NCBI RefSeq assembly: GCF_012516475.1
Contig: NZ_CP051217.1
Span: 62,001-126,000, forward strand
Source: Parasphingorhabdus halotolerans
GTDB lineage: Bacteria > Pseudomonadota > Alphaproteobacteria > Sphingomonadales > Sphingomonadaceae
Reading direction: 5' to 3'
Length of the DNA stretch: 64,000 nt
Of this stretch, positions 28,330 through 37,747 are shown piece after piece (the first letter of the stretch is position 1; each line of letters begins with the position of its first letter). The position numbers and the translations under genes are program-made. A model generated the notes under the pieces. The model was not told where the DNA came from and ran no database searches. It saw only the letters and a list, made by a program, of their open reading frames with translations.

Positions 28330-31300
28330 ATGACCGAGGAAACAGCATTTGAACCGATAGGCAGCCGTTTCCGGCTCAGGTTCTTCCTGTACGTACTCAT
28401 GTTTCTGTTGCTCGTCGGCTTTATCGTGCTCTGGTTCGGTCGTACGAGCATCGCGGATAGCTTTCTGCGCGACGAACTGGACAAGCTGGATGTTGAGGCC
28501 AGCTATGAAATTTCCGACATCGGTTTTAACAAACAGGTCATTCGCAATCTAGTAATCGGCGATCCTTCACGCCCCGATCTCACGGCGGAACTGGTCGAGG
28601 TCGGCAATTCGCTAACCCTGCAGGGAGCGGGCATAAATTGGGTGCGGGCGAGCGGCGTGAAGCTTTTCGGTCGGCTGGCCGATGGCAAGCTTTCCTTTGG
28701 CGAACTGGATAAGTTTACCGATCCGGAAGATGATAGCCCGCTTGCTTTGCCCGACATCTGGCTTGGCCTGAGCAATGCAAAGCTGAAGATAGATAGCGAA
28801 TATGGCGCTATTGGAGTGTCGCTGAACGGTGAAGGCAATTTGCAGAACGGCTTTTCCGGTGAAATGGCTGCGATCAGCAAACAACTGGCGTTCGGCGGGT
28901 GCAGTCTCGCTGATCCCACCTATTTCGGCAAAGTCGCGATCAAGGGTAAGAAGCCCAAATTGCAGGGACCGCTGAGGTTGCCGCAGGTCCAATGCGCCGA
29001 GATGGATTTGTCTGCAGAAGATATGGCCGCGCGAATATCAGTGGAACTGGGATCGGATTTCGCCAGCTGGAACGGCAATGCCGGCTTGATCGGCGGGCCG
29101 GTTAAATATGTCGGTTATTCCACTCAGGAGCTGAAAACCACAGCGCGGTTCAAAGGCGATATGGCGCAAAGCAGCGGCGATATTGATTTGACTGCCAGCG
29201 GACTCCGTTCGCCCTATGGCGGCGCGGATATCGGGCGTTTTAGTGGACCGTTCAAGCTTGGTTATGGCGACGCGCAAATGACTGTCAGTTTCGAGGGATC
29301 GCCTAGCTTGCGCGCCGCGCGGCTAAATAGCGCGATGCTCGGGCAAGCCAGTTCAATTGCAGCATCAGCTGCTGGCTCGCCGGTCGGACCCGTTGCAGCC
29401 AAGCTTTCCGGAGCGGTGCAAGGGGCAGGGAAAGCCTTAGATATGTCTAGCGATATGCGGTTTGAAACCGGAGCCAAGGGGACAACACTTGCGCTCGACA
29501 CCTTGGGTCTGCGTTCTCGTTCCGGGGCGGTTATGTCGCTCAGCAATCCGATGCTGCTCTCGTTCACACAAAAAAATATTCGCATGCTGGCTGATGGCAA
29601 TATTCGCTTGCAGGGTGGAGGTTTTCCAACTGCGCTGCTCGTTCTCAACGATGGCAGCCTGTCTCGCGGCTTCTCCGGCCGTCTGGAAATGGCCAACTAC
29701 GAAGCCGGTGCTTCCAGCTTGCGTATCCCGGCACTCAGCTTCTCTCCGGCGCGCCGTGGTGGAACCAATATCGATGGACGCTTCATGCTTTCGGGGCCGA
29801 TTGCCGATGGGCAGATTACTGGCCTGCAAATGCCGATCAGCGGCAGTTTGGCTAGCAGCGGCAGATTTACGCTGTTTCGCCAATGCGTGGACCTGCAATT
29901 TGCCAGTCTTCGCGTGGCTTCGCTCACCGCTGGCCCAACGAAAACACGGCTTTGTCCGCAAGGTTTGGGCGGGATAGTGTCGAGCAGAGGCGGCGGCGTT
30001 AATATCGCGGCCGATGCGCCATCAATACGGCTCAATGGGGCTGTGGGTGGAACGCCGCTCTCGGTTTCCAGCGGCGCGCTTGGGTTCTCTCTCGCCAAGG
30101 GAATGATGGCGCGCAATGTTGCGGTGCGGCTCGGCGCGGTGGGCAGCCAGTCCGAATTTGATATCGCGCTGCTCGGCGCTGTTTTTGGGCGCAACATCAC
30201 CGGAACGATTGCCGGTGCCAAAGGTAAGATCGCCAATGTGCCGTTACTGATGGAAGACATAGAAGCCCGGTGGCGTTATGCTGGCGGCGAGTTTCTGGCT
30301 GACGCGCAATTGAGAGTGCGCGATGAAAAGCAGGTTGAGCGGTTCCGGCCGGTGATCAGCAAAGATGTATTGTTGAAATTTGCCAACAGCGAGATTGTTG
30401 CAACCGGAACGCTTCAGGAGCCAACCACAGAGCGAGCCGTGGCGACCGTCGACATGGTCCACCGATTGGAAAACAACACGGGACAGGCTTTGTTAAACGT
30501 CAGCAGGTTGACTTTTGACAAGGATTTTCAGCCGGAACTATTGACCCCGCTCACACTCGGCGTGATCGCCAATGTCGATGGGTCGGTGACCGGTACGGGT
30601 CAAATCAACTGGGACAACAGTGAAGATGGCGTAAAAAGTACCGGCGTATTCCGTACGAACTCAATCAATCTCGCAGCGGCTTTCGGCCCTGTCACGGGAT
30701 TATCCGGTGACATCAAATTCACTGATCTGTTGGGATTGGAAACTGGCCCGGGTCAGAAAGTCCTCATGGCGGAAGTGAACCCCGGCGTAGCGGTGTTCAA
30801 TGGCTTTTTGAACTATCGCCTGTTGCCGGATTATAAAATGCAGATCGAGGGTGGCGAATGGCCGTTTGCCGGCGGTATGCTTTATCTGGAGCCAACGGTC
30901 ATGGATATGGGCGAAGACAGGGAGAGACGGTTGGAGTTTACGGTCAAAGGCGTCGATGCGGCGCAGTTCCTGTCGCAGTTTGATTTTGAAAACCTTGCTG
31001 CGACGGGAGTCTTCGATGGCAAGCTGCCGATGGTTTTTGATCAGGACGGAGGCCGTGTTGTCGGGGGTATCTGGTGGCAAGAGAGGGCGGTGGTTCACTG
31101 GCTTATGTCGGAGAGCTTACCTACGAAGACATGGGTACCTTCGCGAACTTTGCTTTTAACGCTCTGAAATCTCTAAAATACCGTAATCTCACAATCGGCA
31201 TGGATGGTGATATTGCGGGTGAAATCATCACTGAAGTCAAATTTTCAGGGCTGCAACAGGGCGATGATGCGTCCAAAAATTTCATCACCCGGCAGCTCGC

Positions 31301-31478
31301 GCGTATTCCGCTCGAATTTAACGTGCGTATTCAGGCACCCTTCATGCAGCTAATGAGCAGCGCAAAATCTTACTACGAGCCGGAAATACTGGTGGGACAG
31401 AATTTACCGGCGCTGCTGCGAGCTCAGGAAGCGCGGGCGAAAGAAGCAGTCAAGGAACTGAAAGATAATAATGAATAA
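28330..31478 (+). pseudogene. ydbH: ydbH-like intermembrane phospholipid transport gene, broken by a 1-base lesion
   Basis: AsmA/YdbH-type protein of about 1,050 residues that spans the envelope to carry phospholipids outward; an N-terminal helix (FFLYVLMFLLLVGFIVLWF) is followed by long beta-rich repeats. The first frame runs to 31167 and a second frame (31074-31478) carries the conserved C-terminus (SLAYVGELTYEDMGTFANFAFNALKSL and RIPLEFNVRIQAP). Adding one G to the GGGGG run at 31063-31067 joins them as VVGGYLVAREGGGSL. So a single-base loss in a G-run interrupts the gene. It may be a real mutation, phase variation or a sequencing error. Starts at ATG 28330; ynbE and ydbL follow. Confidence 0.85.
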
Positions 31479-31746
31479 GCTGTTCAGACGGGGGAAAGCG
31501 ATAATGCGGCATAAGATAATCCAATTGACGGATCGGATGAACAATGCGATTCGTCGCAATATGAGGAGTTTAGCTGCTACTGGCCTGATATGGGGTGTGA
31601 TGACGGCACTGACGGCTTGCGTACAAGTTTCTGCGCCAGACAAACCCATCGTGATCAACCTCAATATCAATATAAAGCAGGAAGTCGTGTATCGCCTTGA
31701 TGGCGATGCAAAGGATTTAATCAAAGAGGAAGCGGATATTTTCTAA
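31471..31746 (+). CDS. ynbE: YnbE family lipoprotein
   Basis: Small lipoprotein that in E. coli forms a beta-bridge with YdbH at the outer membrane for lipid transport. The lipobox is ALTAC (Cys50 from this start), and PIVINLNINIKQEVVYRL is the conserved core. The start at 31471 overlaps the ydbH stop by eight bases; an internal ATG at 31561 (MRSLAATGLIWG) would give a more usual signal length. The stop overlaps the ydbL start by one base. Confidence 0.87.
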   Translation: MNKLFRRGKAIMRHKIIQLTDRMNNAIRRNMRSLAATGLIWGVMTALTACVQVSAPDKPIVINLNINIKQEVVYRLDGDAKDLIKEEADIF

Positions 31747-32141
31747 TGTATGAGTTTATAAAGAAAAACACAGCTTTAAGCGCAATTGGCGCGCTAGCAC
31801 TGGCTGCTATAGTTACCGCCCCGGTGCTTGCGCAACGTGATCCGGCTTATGAAGCGGCGCGCTCGTCTGGCGCGATTGGCGAGAAGCCTGATGGCTATCT
31901 TGGCTATGTCACTAGCCCGTCGGCATCGGTGAAAGCTCTGGTTGAAGATATTAATATTAAACGCAAGGCGGCCTATACCCGCAAGGCGCAGGAAACCAAT
32001 TCAACGGTAGAGCAATTTGCTTTCACCTCGGGATGCAACCTGATCATGCGAACTGTGTCCGGCGAAAAATATCAGACACCTAGTGGCACTTGGAATACCC
32101 GCGACAGTTCCGCGCCGGTGCGGGATTCTCGCTGCCCTTGA
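31746..32141 (+). CDS. ydbL: YdbL family (DUF1318) periplasmic protein
   Basis: A 131-residue exported protein with signal peptide MYEFIKKNTALSAIGALALAAIV... and cleavage near VLAQRD. EKPDGYLGYV and INIKRKAAYTRKAQETNSTVEQFAF are the DUF1318 core. In E. coli, YdbL keeps the YdbH-YnbE complex in order. It follows ynbE with a one-base overlap and is closed by a strong terminator, so ydbH-ynbE-ydbL is one operon. Confidence 0.9.
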   Translation: MYEFIKKNTALSAIGALALAAIVTAPVLAQRDPAYEAARSSGAIGEKPDGYLGYVTSPSASVKALVEDINIKRKAAYTRKAQETNSTVEQFAFTSGCNLIMRTVSGEKYQTPSGTWNTRDSSAPVRDSRCP

Positions 32142-32180
32142 TCCCGACCAACAATTTGGGTGACGAATGTGAGTTTATGT

Positions 32181-32213
32181 AAAGGCGCGTTGGCTTGGCT
32201 AACGCGCCTTTTT
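32181..32213 (+). terminator. Rho-independent terminator after ydbL
   Basis: AAAGGCGCGTT (32181-32191) pairs perfectly with AACGCGCCTTT (32201-32211) over a nine-base loop, followed by T residues. It closes the ydbH-ynbE-ydbL transcript 40 bases after the ydbL stop and separates it from the atp operon. Confidence 0.9.
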
Positions 32214-32359
32214 CTTTGATATTTCTGCTTATTTTCCGCAATGCAGCATCGCTGTTGACTTGCGCGCTTTGCTTTCCTAAACGGACCGCGCCTTGGCGGG
32301 TCGGCCTGCTGTGATTTATGGCTCTTTTTCGTGGCTTTCGGGGCGCTGAAAGGGTGAAA

Positions 32360-32722
32360 ATGGCAGCGAGCGAATCTGATCAGGATCCAATTGAAGAAGA
32401 TGTGCGGGTTTCGTCGCTTGAAGAGCGGCTTGAGAAAGCACAAAACAGAGATCGGATCAGAACCGGGCACGCGAACAAAGGGCCGGATAAAAATTACCGG
32501 CTTGGCGCAAGAGTGCTGGGTTTATTGATTGGAGGCGTAGCCGGTGGTTTCATAGTCGGGTTCGGTTTGGACTCATGGCTCGGAACCACACCAATATTTC
32601 TATTGCTGTTTTTTTTCGTAGGAATTGGAACAGCATTTTGGAGTATTTACAGAATTTCGAGCCAGCCGGTGGGTGACATCGGCACGGCAATTTCGGACGA
32701 AGACGATCAGGGGTTAAGTTAG
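32360..32722 (+). CDS. atpI: ATP synthase subunit I (AtpI)
   Basis: A 120-residue protein from the ATG at 32360, which has GAAAGGGTG directly upstream; an in-frame ATG at 32318 would add 14 residues without similarity. A charged N-terminal half (EERLEKAQNRDRIRTG) is followed by two helices (GARVLGLLIGGVAGGFIVGFGLDSW and FLLLFFFVGIGTAFW), the AtpI pattern. AtpI assists c-ring assembly and magnesium supply. The stop overlaps the atpB GTG by one base. Confidence 0.88.
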   Translation: MAASESDQDPIEEDVRVSSLEERLEKAQNRDRIRTGHANKGPDKNYRLGARVLGLLIGGVAGGFIVGFGLDSWLGTTPIFLLLFFFVGIGTAFWSIYRISSQPVGDIGTAISDEDDQGLS

Positions 32723-33501
32723 TGGCTGAAGAAGGCAAAATTGATCCAATGCACCAATTCGAGGTGCAGTCCATTTTTGACGGTTTCACGTTGTTTGGAC
32801 AACAGATTAATTTCACCAATAGCGCGCTGTGGATGTTTATCGTCCTTGGCCTGATTTATGTGTTCATGCTCGGCGGAATGAAGCGCGAGCTCGTTCCTGG
32901 CCGCTGGCAGATGATGGTTGAGGGCCTCACTGGTTTTATCGACAATATGATTGCTTCCAGCATCGGTCCTGAAGGCAAAAAATATAAACCTTGGGTGTTT
33001 ACAATTTTCATGTTCATCCTGTTTGCGAACTTGCTGGGGATGATGCCATTTGGAATATTGCCGGGTGTTCATCCGTTTACGGTGACAAGCCAATTCACAG
33101 TAACTGGCGTATTGGCAGTTATCAGCTTCTCCATCGTTCTCATTGTAGGTCTCTGGAAACACAAACTTAAGTTCTTCAGCCTGTTTGTTCCTCACGGCAC
33201 GCCAATATATATGCTGCCGTTGATTATTCCGATTGAAATCGTGTCTTTCATGGTGCGACCGTTCAGCCTTGCGTTGCGGTTGTTCGTTGCGATGATTGCC
33301 GGCCACATTCTTATCAAAGTGTTCGCAAACTTTGTTATCCAAGGCATTGACGTCGGCGGCAGCGGCATTGCCATTGCGCTTCTCAGTTTCGTTTTCATTG
33401 TGTTCGTGAGCACATTGGAACTGTTAGTATGCGCGATTCAAGCCTATGTTTTTGCGCTACTTACATCGCTCTACATCAACGATGCGGTCAATCTTCACTA
33501 A
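32722..33501 (+). CDS. atpB: F0 ATP synthase subunit a
   Basis: A 259-residue integral membrane proton channel subunit. The essential arginine is in FMVRPFSLALRLFVAMIAGHIL, and the last helix SFVFIVFVSTLELLVCAIQAYVFALLTSLY is typical. Starts with GTG coupled to the atpI stop. First structural gene of the F0 operon; the F1 genes are elsewhere, as usual in alphaproteobacteria. Confidence 0.96.
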   Translation: MAEEGKIDPMHQFEVQSIFDGFTLFGQQINFTNSALWMFIVLGLIYVFMLGGMKRELVPGRWQMMVEGLTGFIDNMIASSIGPEGKKYKPWVFTIFMFILFANLLGMMPFGILPGVHPFTVTSQFTVTGVLAVISFSIVLIVGLWKHKLKFFSLFVPHGTPIYMLPLIIPIEIVSFMVRPFSLALRLFVAMIAGHILIKVFANFVIQGIDVGGSGIAIALLSFVFIVFVSTLELLVCAIQAYVFALLTSLYINDAVNLH

Positions 33502-33540
33502 ACTATCTTTCAACAACGACTTTAAACTACGGAGTTAATT

Positions 33541-33777
33541 ATGGATCTCTCATCTGCACAAGTTATCGGCGCTGGCCTGGCTGCAATCGGCGTTGGCGCT
33601 GCTGCAACCGGTGTTGGTAATGTTTTCGGTTCCTTCCTTGAAGGCGCTTTGCGTAACCCATCAGCGGCCGACGGCCAGCAGGGACGTTTGTTCATCGGCT
33701 TTGCGGCTGCTGAATTGCTCGGCCTGATCGCGTTTGCTGTCGCCATGATCATTCTTTACGCACCACCAGCAGCTTAA
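33541..33777 (+). CDS. atpE: F0 ATP synthase subunit c
   Basis: A 78-residue hairpin of two helices with polar loop RNPSAADGQQGRL and the second-helix carboxylate in FAAAELLGLIAFAVAMIILY (Glu of AAELLGL). GIGVGAAATGVG-like glycine repeats pack the c-ring. Proton specificity is expected, since no sodium-binding Gln/Ser pattern is seen. It is followed by a stem-loop before atpF'. Confidence 0.95.
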   Translation: MDLSSAQVIGAGLAAIGVGAAATGVGNVFGSFLEGALRNPSAADGQQGRLFIGFAAAELLGLIAFAVAMIILYAPPAA

Positions 33778-33791
33778 TTTTCGCTGATATA

Positions 33792-33829
33792 TTTTGGGGC
33801 GCGTTGGCCAATGCTGGCTCGCCCCAAAA
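33792..33829 (+). other. Stem-loop between atpE and atpF'
   Basis: TTTTGGGGCG (33792-33801) and CGCCCCAAAA (33820-33829) form a perfect 10-bp stem with an 18-base loop. There is no T tract after it, so it is more likely an mRNA-stabilising or processing hairpin at the 3' side of atpE than a terminator. Such a position could help make more c subunit, which is needed in many copies. Confidence 0.6.
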
Positions 33830-33863
33830 ACTCGACATTGCGTTTTGGATTTTAAGGTGAATT

Positions 33864-34349
33864 ATGCCTCAAATTAGTCAGCTCATGGAAGTCTATGGCA
33901 GTCAGTTTTTCTGGCTGCTTGTGGTGATTGGTATCATCTATTTCGGTATTGCCCGGAATATGTTGCCGAAAATCAGCAAAACTGTGGATGACCGCCAAAA
34001 CCGCATCACCAATGATCTGGCGGCTGCGCAAGAGGCGCAGGACCGTGCGGAACAGATCGAAGAAGATTATCGCAAGAGTATCAATGATGCACGCGCTGAT
34101 GCTGTTGGAACTGTCGCGGCTGCGAAGGCAGAAGCGGCGAAAAAAAACGAAGCTGCGGTGAAAAAGGCTGATACTGCCATCGCCAAAACGGCTGATGAAG
34201 CGGACGCGGCTTTGAAAGCGGCTACGTCAAAGGCTCTGACCGAAATTGAAGCGGTTGCGGCGGAGGCGGCTCAGGATATTGTCGCAAGAGTGTCTGGTGC
34301 GAAAGTCACTGCGGCGGCAGCCAAAAAGGCGGTTAAGGCCGCTTTCTGA
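33864..34349 (+). CDS. atpF': F0 ATP synthase subunit b'
   Basis: A 161-residue peripheral-stalk subunit: one N-terminal helix (QFFWLLVVIGIIYFGIARNMLPKI) then a long Ala/Glu/Lys coiled coil, with the charged start SKTVDDRQNRITNDL. The paired b' and b genes are characteristic of alphaproteobacteria and cyanobacteria, where they form a heterodimer. First of the two b-type genes, as is usual. Confidence 0.92.
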   Translation: MPQISQLMEVYGSQFFWLLVVIGIIYFGIARNMLPKISKTVDDRQNRITNDLAAAQEAQDRAEQIEEDYRKSINDARADAVGTVAAAKAEAAKKNEAAVKKADTAIAKTADEADAALKAATSKALTEIEAVAAEAAQDIVARVSGAKVTAAAAKKAVKAAF

Positions 34350-34372
34350 GCGCCTGCTGAAGGAGATAGAAA

Positions 34373-34900
34373 ATGATTATATCGATTTTGGCAGAAGGCG
34401 CGGAAGCTTCCGCATTGGGCCTGAACGCAACCAACTGGGTAGCATTATCCATGCTGGTTGTTTTTGGCATCATGCTGTGGATGAAAGTTCCAAAAATCTT
34501 AGGTGGCATGCTCGATAAGCAGATCGCCGAGATCAAGCAGACACTCGATGAGGCTGAAAACCTGCGCAAAGAAGCGGAGTCGCTGAAAGCGGAATATGAA
34601 GCGAAGACGGCAGGCGCGCAGGCTGAGGTCGAAGCGCTGATGACAAGCGCTGAAAAAGAAGCGGGCGCATTGGTTGAGCAGGCGAAAGTGGACACCAAAG
34701 CATTGGTCGCGCGTCGTCAGAAAATGGCAGAAGAGAAAATCGGCGCGGCGGAACGCTCGGCGATTGCTTCGGTTCGTGCCAAAGCGGCTTCTGCAGCAAC
34801 GATGGCAGCAGAAGCTTTGATCGCCGCAAATCATGATGCGTCTGCCGATAAGAAGCTCGTCGATCAAGCTATTGGCGATATCGGCAAAGTGCTGAACTGA
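34373..34900 (+). CDS. atpF: F0 ATP synthase subunit b
   Basis: A 175-residue peripheral-stalk subunit with an N-terminal helix (NWVALSMLVVFGIMLWMKVPKIL) and a coiled coil of Ala/Glu/Lys, pairing with b'. Starts after GAAGGAGATAGAAA. Last gene of the F0 operon; a short GTCTCG/CGAGAC hairpin (34915-34934) without a T tract follows. Confidence 0.92.
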   Translation: MIISILAEGAEASALGLNATNWVALSMLVVFGIMLWMKVPKILGGMLDKQIAEIKQTLDEAENLRKEAESLKAEYEAKTAGAQAEVEALMTSAEKEAGALVEQAKVDTKALVARRQKMAEEKIGAAERSAIASVRAKAASAATMAAEALIAANHDASADKKLVDQAIGDIGKVLN

Positions 34901-35021
34901 TAAATTTTCCGGTTGTCTCGCGCTTATTCGAGACTCATTAGTCGTCTTCCCAAATCTCCCGGCTTTGAACGCGAAAAATGTAGTGGTGGATTTGACTATC
35001 CAGCCAGCCTAAAACCGTATC

Positions 35022-36956
35022 ATGTCCAAAGCCGACCGTCCCGATCAACCCAATGCCGATTCTCGGTTTAACGAGGAGAAAGCGACTTATGCGGTGCGTG
35101 GCGCAGAGGCCCCTGATCTTGAAACCGGTATGGCGGCAATCCGCGAAACTCTGAACACTCTTCCCGCTAGGCCGGGGGTGTACCGGATGCAGGATAGTCG
35201 CGGCGATGTGCTGTACGTTGGCAAGGCAAAATCACTGAAAAACCGCGTTGGCTCCTATGTTCAAATGGCGCGGTTGCCGCAACGATTGCTCAGGATGGTT
35301 GCGCAGACGCGTTCCATGACGATTGTGACAACAGGGAGCGAGGCAGAGGCGCTGTTGCTCGAAGCGCAACTCATCAAGAAATTTCGTCCTGCCTACAACG
35401 TGCTGCTGCGAGACGATAAAAGCTTTCCGTTTATTTTACTGCGTGAGGATCACGATTTTCCGCGTATCCAGAAACATCGCGGCGCGCAGCGGGTGAAGGG
35501 AAAATATTTTGGGCCATTTGCGAGTGCGGGGTCGGTGAACCAGACGCTCAACGCGCTGCAAAAGCTGTTTCTTCTGCGTTCGTGCACGGACAGTTTTTTT
35601 AACAATCGTTCACGACCGTGTTTGCTCTATCAAATCAAACGCTGCTCCGCGCCCTGCGTCGACCGGATCGGTAAGCAGGAATATGCCGAACTGGTTGAAG
35701 ATTCGCGCAATTTTCTCACCGGAAAATCGACCGAAGTACAGCAGAAGCTCGGCGCGCAGATGGAGAAGGCAGCCGACGATCTCGATTTTGAAATGGCAGC
35801 CCTATACCGCGACCGCCTCAAAGCTCTGACATTTATTCAGGGCAATCAGGCGATAAACGCTGCCGGGCTGCCCGACGCCGACATTTTCGGGCTAGCAGCG
35901 AAAGGCTCGACAGTCTGTATTCAGGCATTTTTTATTCGTGGTGGACAGAATTGGGGCCATCGCAGCTTCTTTCCGGCGCATACGACCAACGTAGAGATCG
36001 AGGAAGTATTCTCCAGTTTCCTGATGCAATTTTATGACCGGATGCCTCCGCCCAAATTGGTGCTGCTGGACCGCGAACTGCCTGATGATGATTTGCTTGC
36101 GGAAGCTTTGAGCACCAAAGCGGAATATAAAGTGAGCGTGTCCAAGCCCCAGCGCGGGGACCGGGTGAAGCTGCTCAAGCAGGCCAGTCGCAATGCCGAG
36201 GAGGCGCTGGACCGGCGTCTCGCTGAATCCTCTACCCAGGCCAAGATCATGCGCGAGATGGTGGACTTGCTGGAACTGGACGCTGTGCCTGATCGCATTG
36301 AAATATACGATAATTCGCATATTCAAGGTACAAATATGGTTGGTGGTATGGTCGTCGCGGGGCCGGAAGGTTTCCGCAAAAGCGCTTATCGTAAATTCAA
36401 CATTAAAAACCCGGACACTGCGCCCGGCGATGACTTCGCGATGATGCGCGAAGTGCTCGAACGTCGCTTTGCCCGCGCGCAGAAGGAAGACCCGGACCGT
36501 GAAAAGGGCGAATGGCCGGATCTGGTTTTGATCGATGGCGGAAAAGGCCAGATGAGTGCGGCGCGCGATGCGCTGGCCGAAATCGGCGTGGAAGACGTGC
36601 TGATGATCGGCGTCTCGAAAGGCCCGGATCGCAATGCTGGTCGCGAGACATTTCACCTGGCCGATGGGCGTGAACTGAATTTGCCTATGAACAGCCCGGT
36701 GTTGTTTTATCTCCAACGCTTGCGCGATGAAGCGCACCGCTTTGCTATTGGTGCGCACCGAACCAAGCGCGCCAAATCTATCGGGCACAGTTCGCTGGAT
36801 GATGTTCCGGGCATTGGCCCCGCAAGAAAGCGCGCGATGTTGCTGCATTTCGGCACGGCGGCGGCCGTGAAAAATGCTTCGCTGGAAGATTTGCAAGGAG
36901 CGCCCGGCGTCTCGGCCACGGTGGCCCAAAAAGTTTATGACTATTTCCATGTTTAG
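35022..36956 (+). CDS. uvrC: Excinuclease ABC subunit C
   Basis: Makes the dual incisions in nucleotide-excision repair after UvrAB. The GIY-YIG domain (PGVYRMQDSRGDVLYVGKAKSLKNRV), the UvrB-binding UVR segment (KAADDLDFEMAALYRDRLKAL), the endonuclease V-like domain (EIYDNSHIQGTNMVGGMVV, LVLIDGGKGQMSAA) and the C-terminal helix-hairpin-helix (LDDVPGIGPARKRAMLLHFG) are all present. The N-terminal ~40 residues before GIY-YIG are variable. 644 residues. Followed nine bases later by recO. Confidence 0.96.
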   Translation: MSKADRPDQPNADSRFNEEKATYAVRGAEAPDLETGMAAIRETLNTLPARPGVYRMQDSRGDVLYVGKAKSLKNRVGSYVQMARLPQRLLRMVAQTRSMTIVTTGSEAEALLLEAQLIKKFRPAYNVLLRDDKSFPFILLREDHDFPRIQKHRGAQRVKGKYFGPFASAGSVNQTLNALQKLFLLRSCTDSFFNNRSRPCLLYQIKRCSAPCVDRIGKQEYAELVEDSRNFLTGKSTEVQQKLGAQMEKAADDLDFEMAALYRDRLKALTFIQGNQAINAAGLPDADIFGLAAKGSTVCIQAFFIRGGQNWGHRSFFPAHTTNVEIEEVFSSFLMQFYDRMPPPKLVLLDRELPDDDLLAEALSTKAEYKVSVSKPQRGDRVKLLKQASRNAEEALDRRLAESSTQAKIMREMVDLLELDAVPDRIEIYDNSHIQGTNMVGGMVVAGPEGFRKSAYRKFNIKNPDTAPGDDFAMMREVLERRFARAQKEDPDREKGEWPDLVLIDGGKGQMSAARDALAEIGVEDVLMIGVSKGPDRNAGRETFHLADGRELNLPMNSPVLFYLQRLRDEAHRFAIGAHRTKRAKSIGHSSLDDVPGIGPARKRAMLLHFGTAAAVKNASLEDLQGAPGVSATVAQKVYDYFHV

Positions 36957-36964
36957 GCCCAGCA

Positions 36965-37699
36965 ATGCCTAGCCTCCGCACCACCGCTATAATTTGCTCC
37001 GTTCGCCCGCATGGCGAGCATGGTGCGGTGGTGCGTTCTTTAACCCCGGAGAATGGCCTGATGTCCGGCTATGTCCGCGGGGCGCGGTCACGTACGATGC
37101 GGCCCATTTTGATCCCTTCCAATATTGTCCAAGCGGACTATCGTGCGCGGACGGAAGATCAATTGGCGTCGATGACTGCAGAGCTGACACAAAGCCGTGG
37201 CCCCTATCTCGGAGAGCCCTTGGCAAGCGCGGCGCTGGATTGGGTGACTGCTCTTACCGCAGCGGTATTGCCCGAAGAACATGGTTATCCCTCGCTGTAC
37301 AGCGCGCTTTCCGGGCTTCTTGATGCGATATGCAGCGCCCCGTCGGCCAAGGGTTGGGCGGTGGCTCTGGTCCGTTATGAACAGCTCCTATTGGCAGAAC
37401 TGGGCTTTGGGTTGGCATTGGATAATTGCGCGGTTACGGACGCCGAGAATGATCTCATCTATATCAGCCCGAAAAGTGCCATGGCTGTTAGTGCCGGGGC
37501 AGGGCTGGCCTATAAAGATAGTTTACTGCCCCTTCCGGGAATTTTGAAAGGCGCGGGTAATCCGGGGTGGAATGATATTTTTGATGGTCTGAAAGTGACG
37601 GGATTTTTCCTGCGGCGGCATTTCTTTGAAGATCGACGCGCCGATGTAATGGCGGCGCGCTCGGTTTTGGTGGATCGCCTCAAAAGGGTGGTTGCCTGA
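36965..37699 (+). CDS. recO: DNA repair protein RecO
   Basis: A 244-residue recombination mediator that loads RecA with RecR. The N-terminal OB fold is seen in TTAIICSVRPHGEHGAVVRSLTPENGLMSGYVRGA, and the C-terminal part is helical. It lacks the usual CxxC zinc-binding cluster of some RecO proteins, as is common in alphaproteobacteria. Probably co-transcribed with uvrC. Confidence 0.9.
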   Translation: MPSLRTTAIICSVRPHGEHGAVVRSLTPENGLMSGYVRGARSRTMRPILIPSNIVQADYRARTEDQLASMTAELTQSRGPYLGEPLASAALDWVTALTAAVLPEEHGYPSLYSALSGLLDAICSAPSAKGWAVALVRYEQLLLAELGFGLALDNCAVTDAENDLIYISPKSAMAVSAGAGLAYKDSLLPLPGILKGAGNPGWNDIFDGLKVTGFFLRRHFFEDRRADVMAARSVLVDRLKRVVA

Positions 37700-37747
37700 A
37701 TCGATTGAACGCGGCAGGAGCGTCCGCTGTACTTTAAGGAATATTCC

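Noticed and set aside
34915..34934. Terminator after atpF
   Set aside because: Only a six-bp stem and no T tract, so not supported as a terminator.
35892..36965. 357-residue minus-strand frame
   Set aside because: Antisense to uvrC, which is complete with all family domains.
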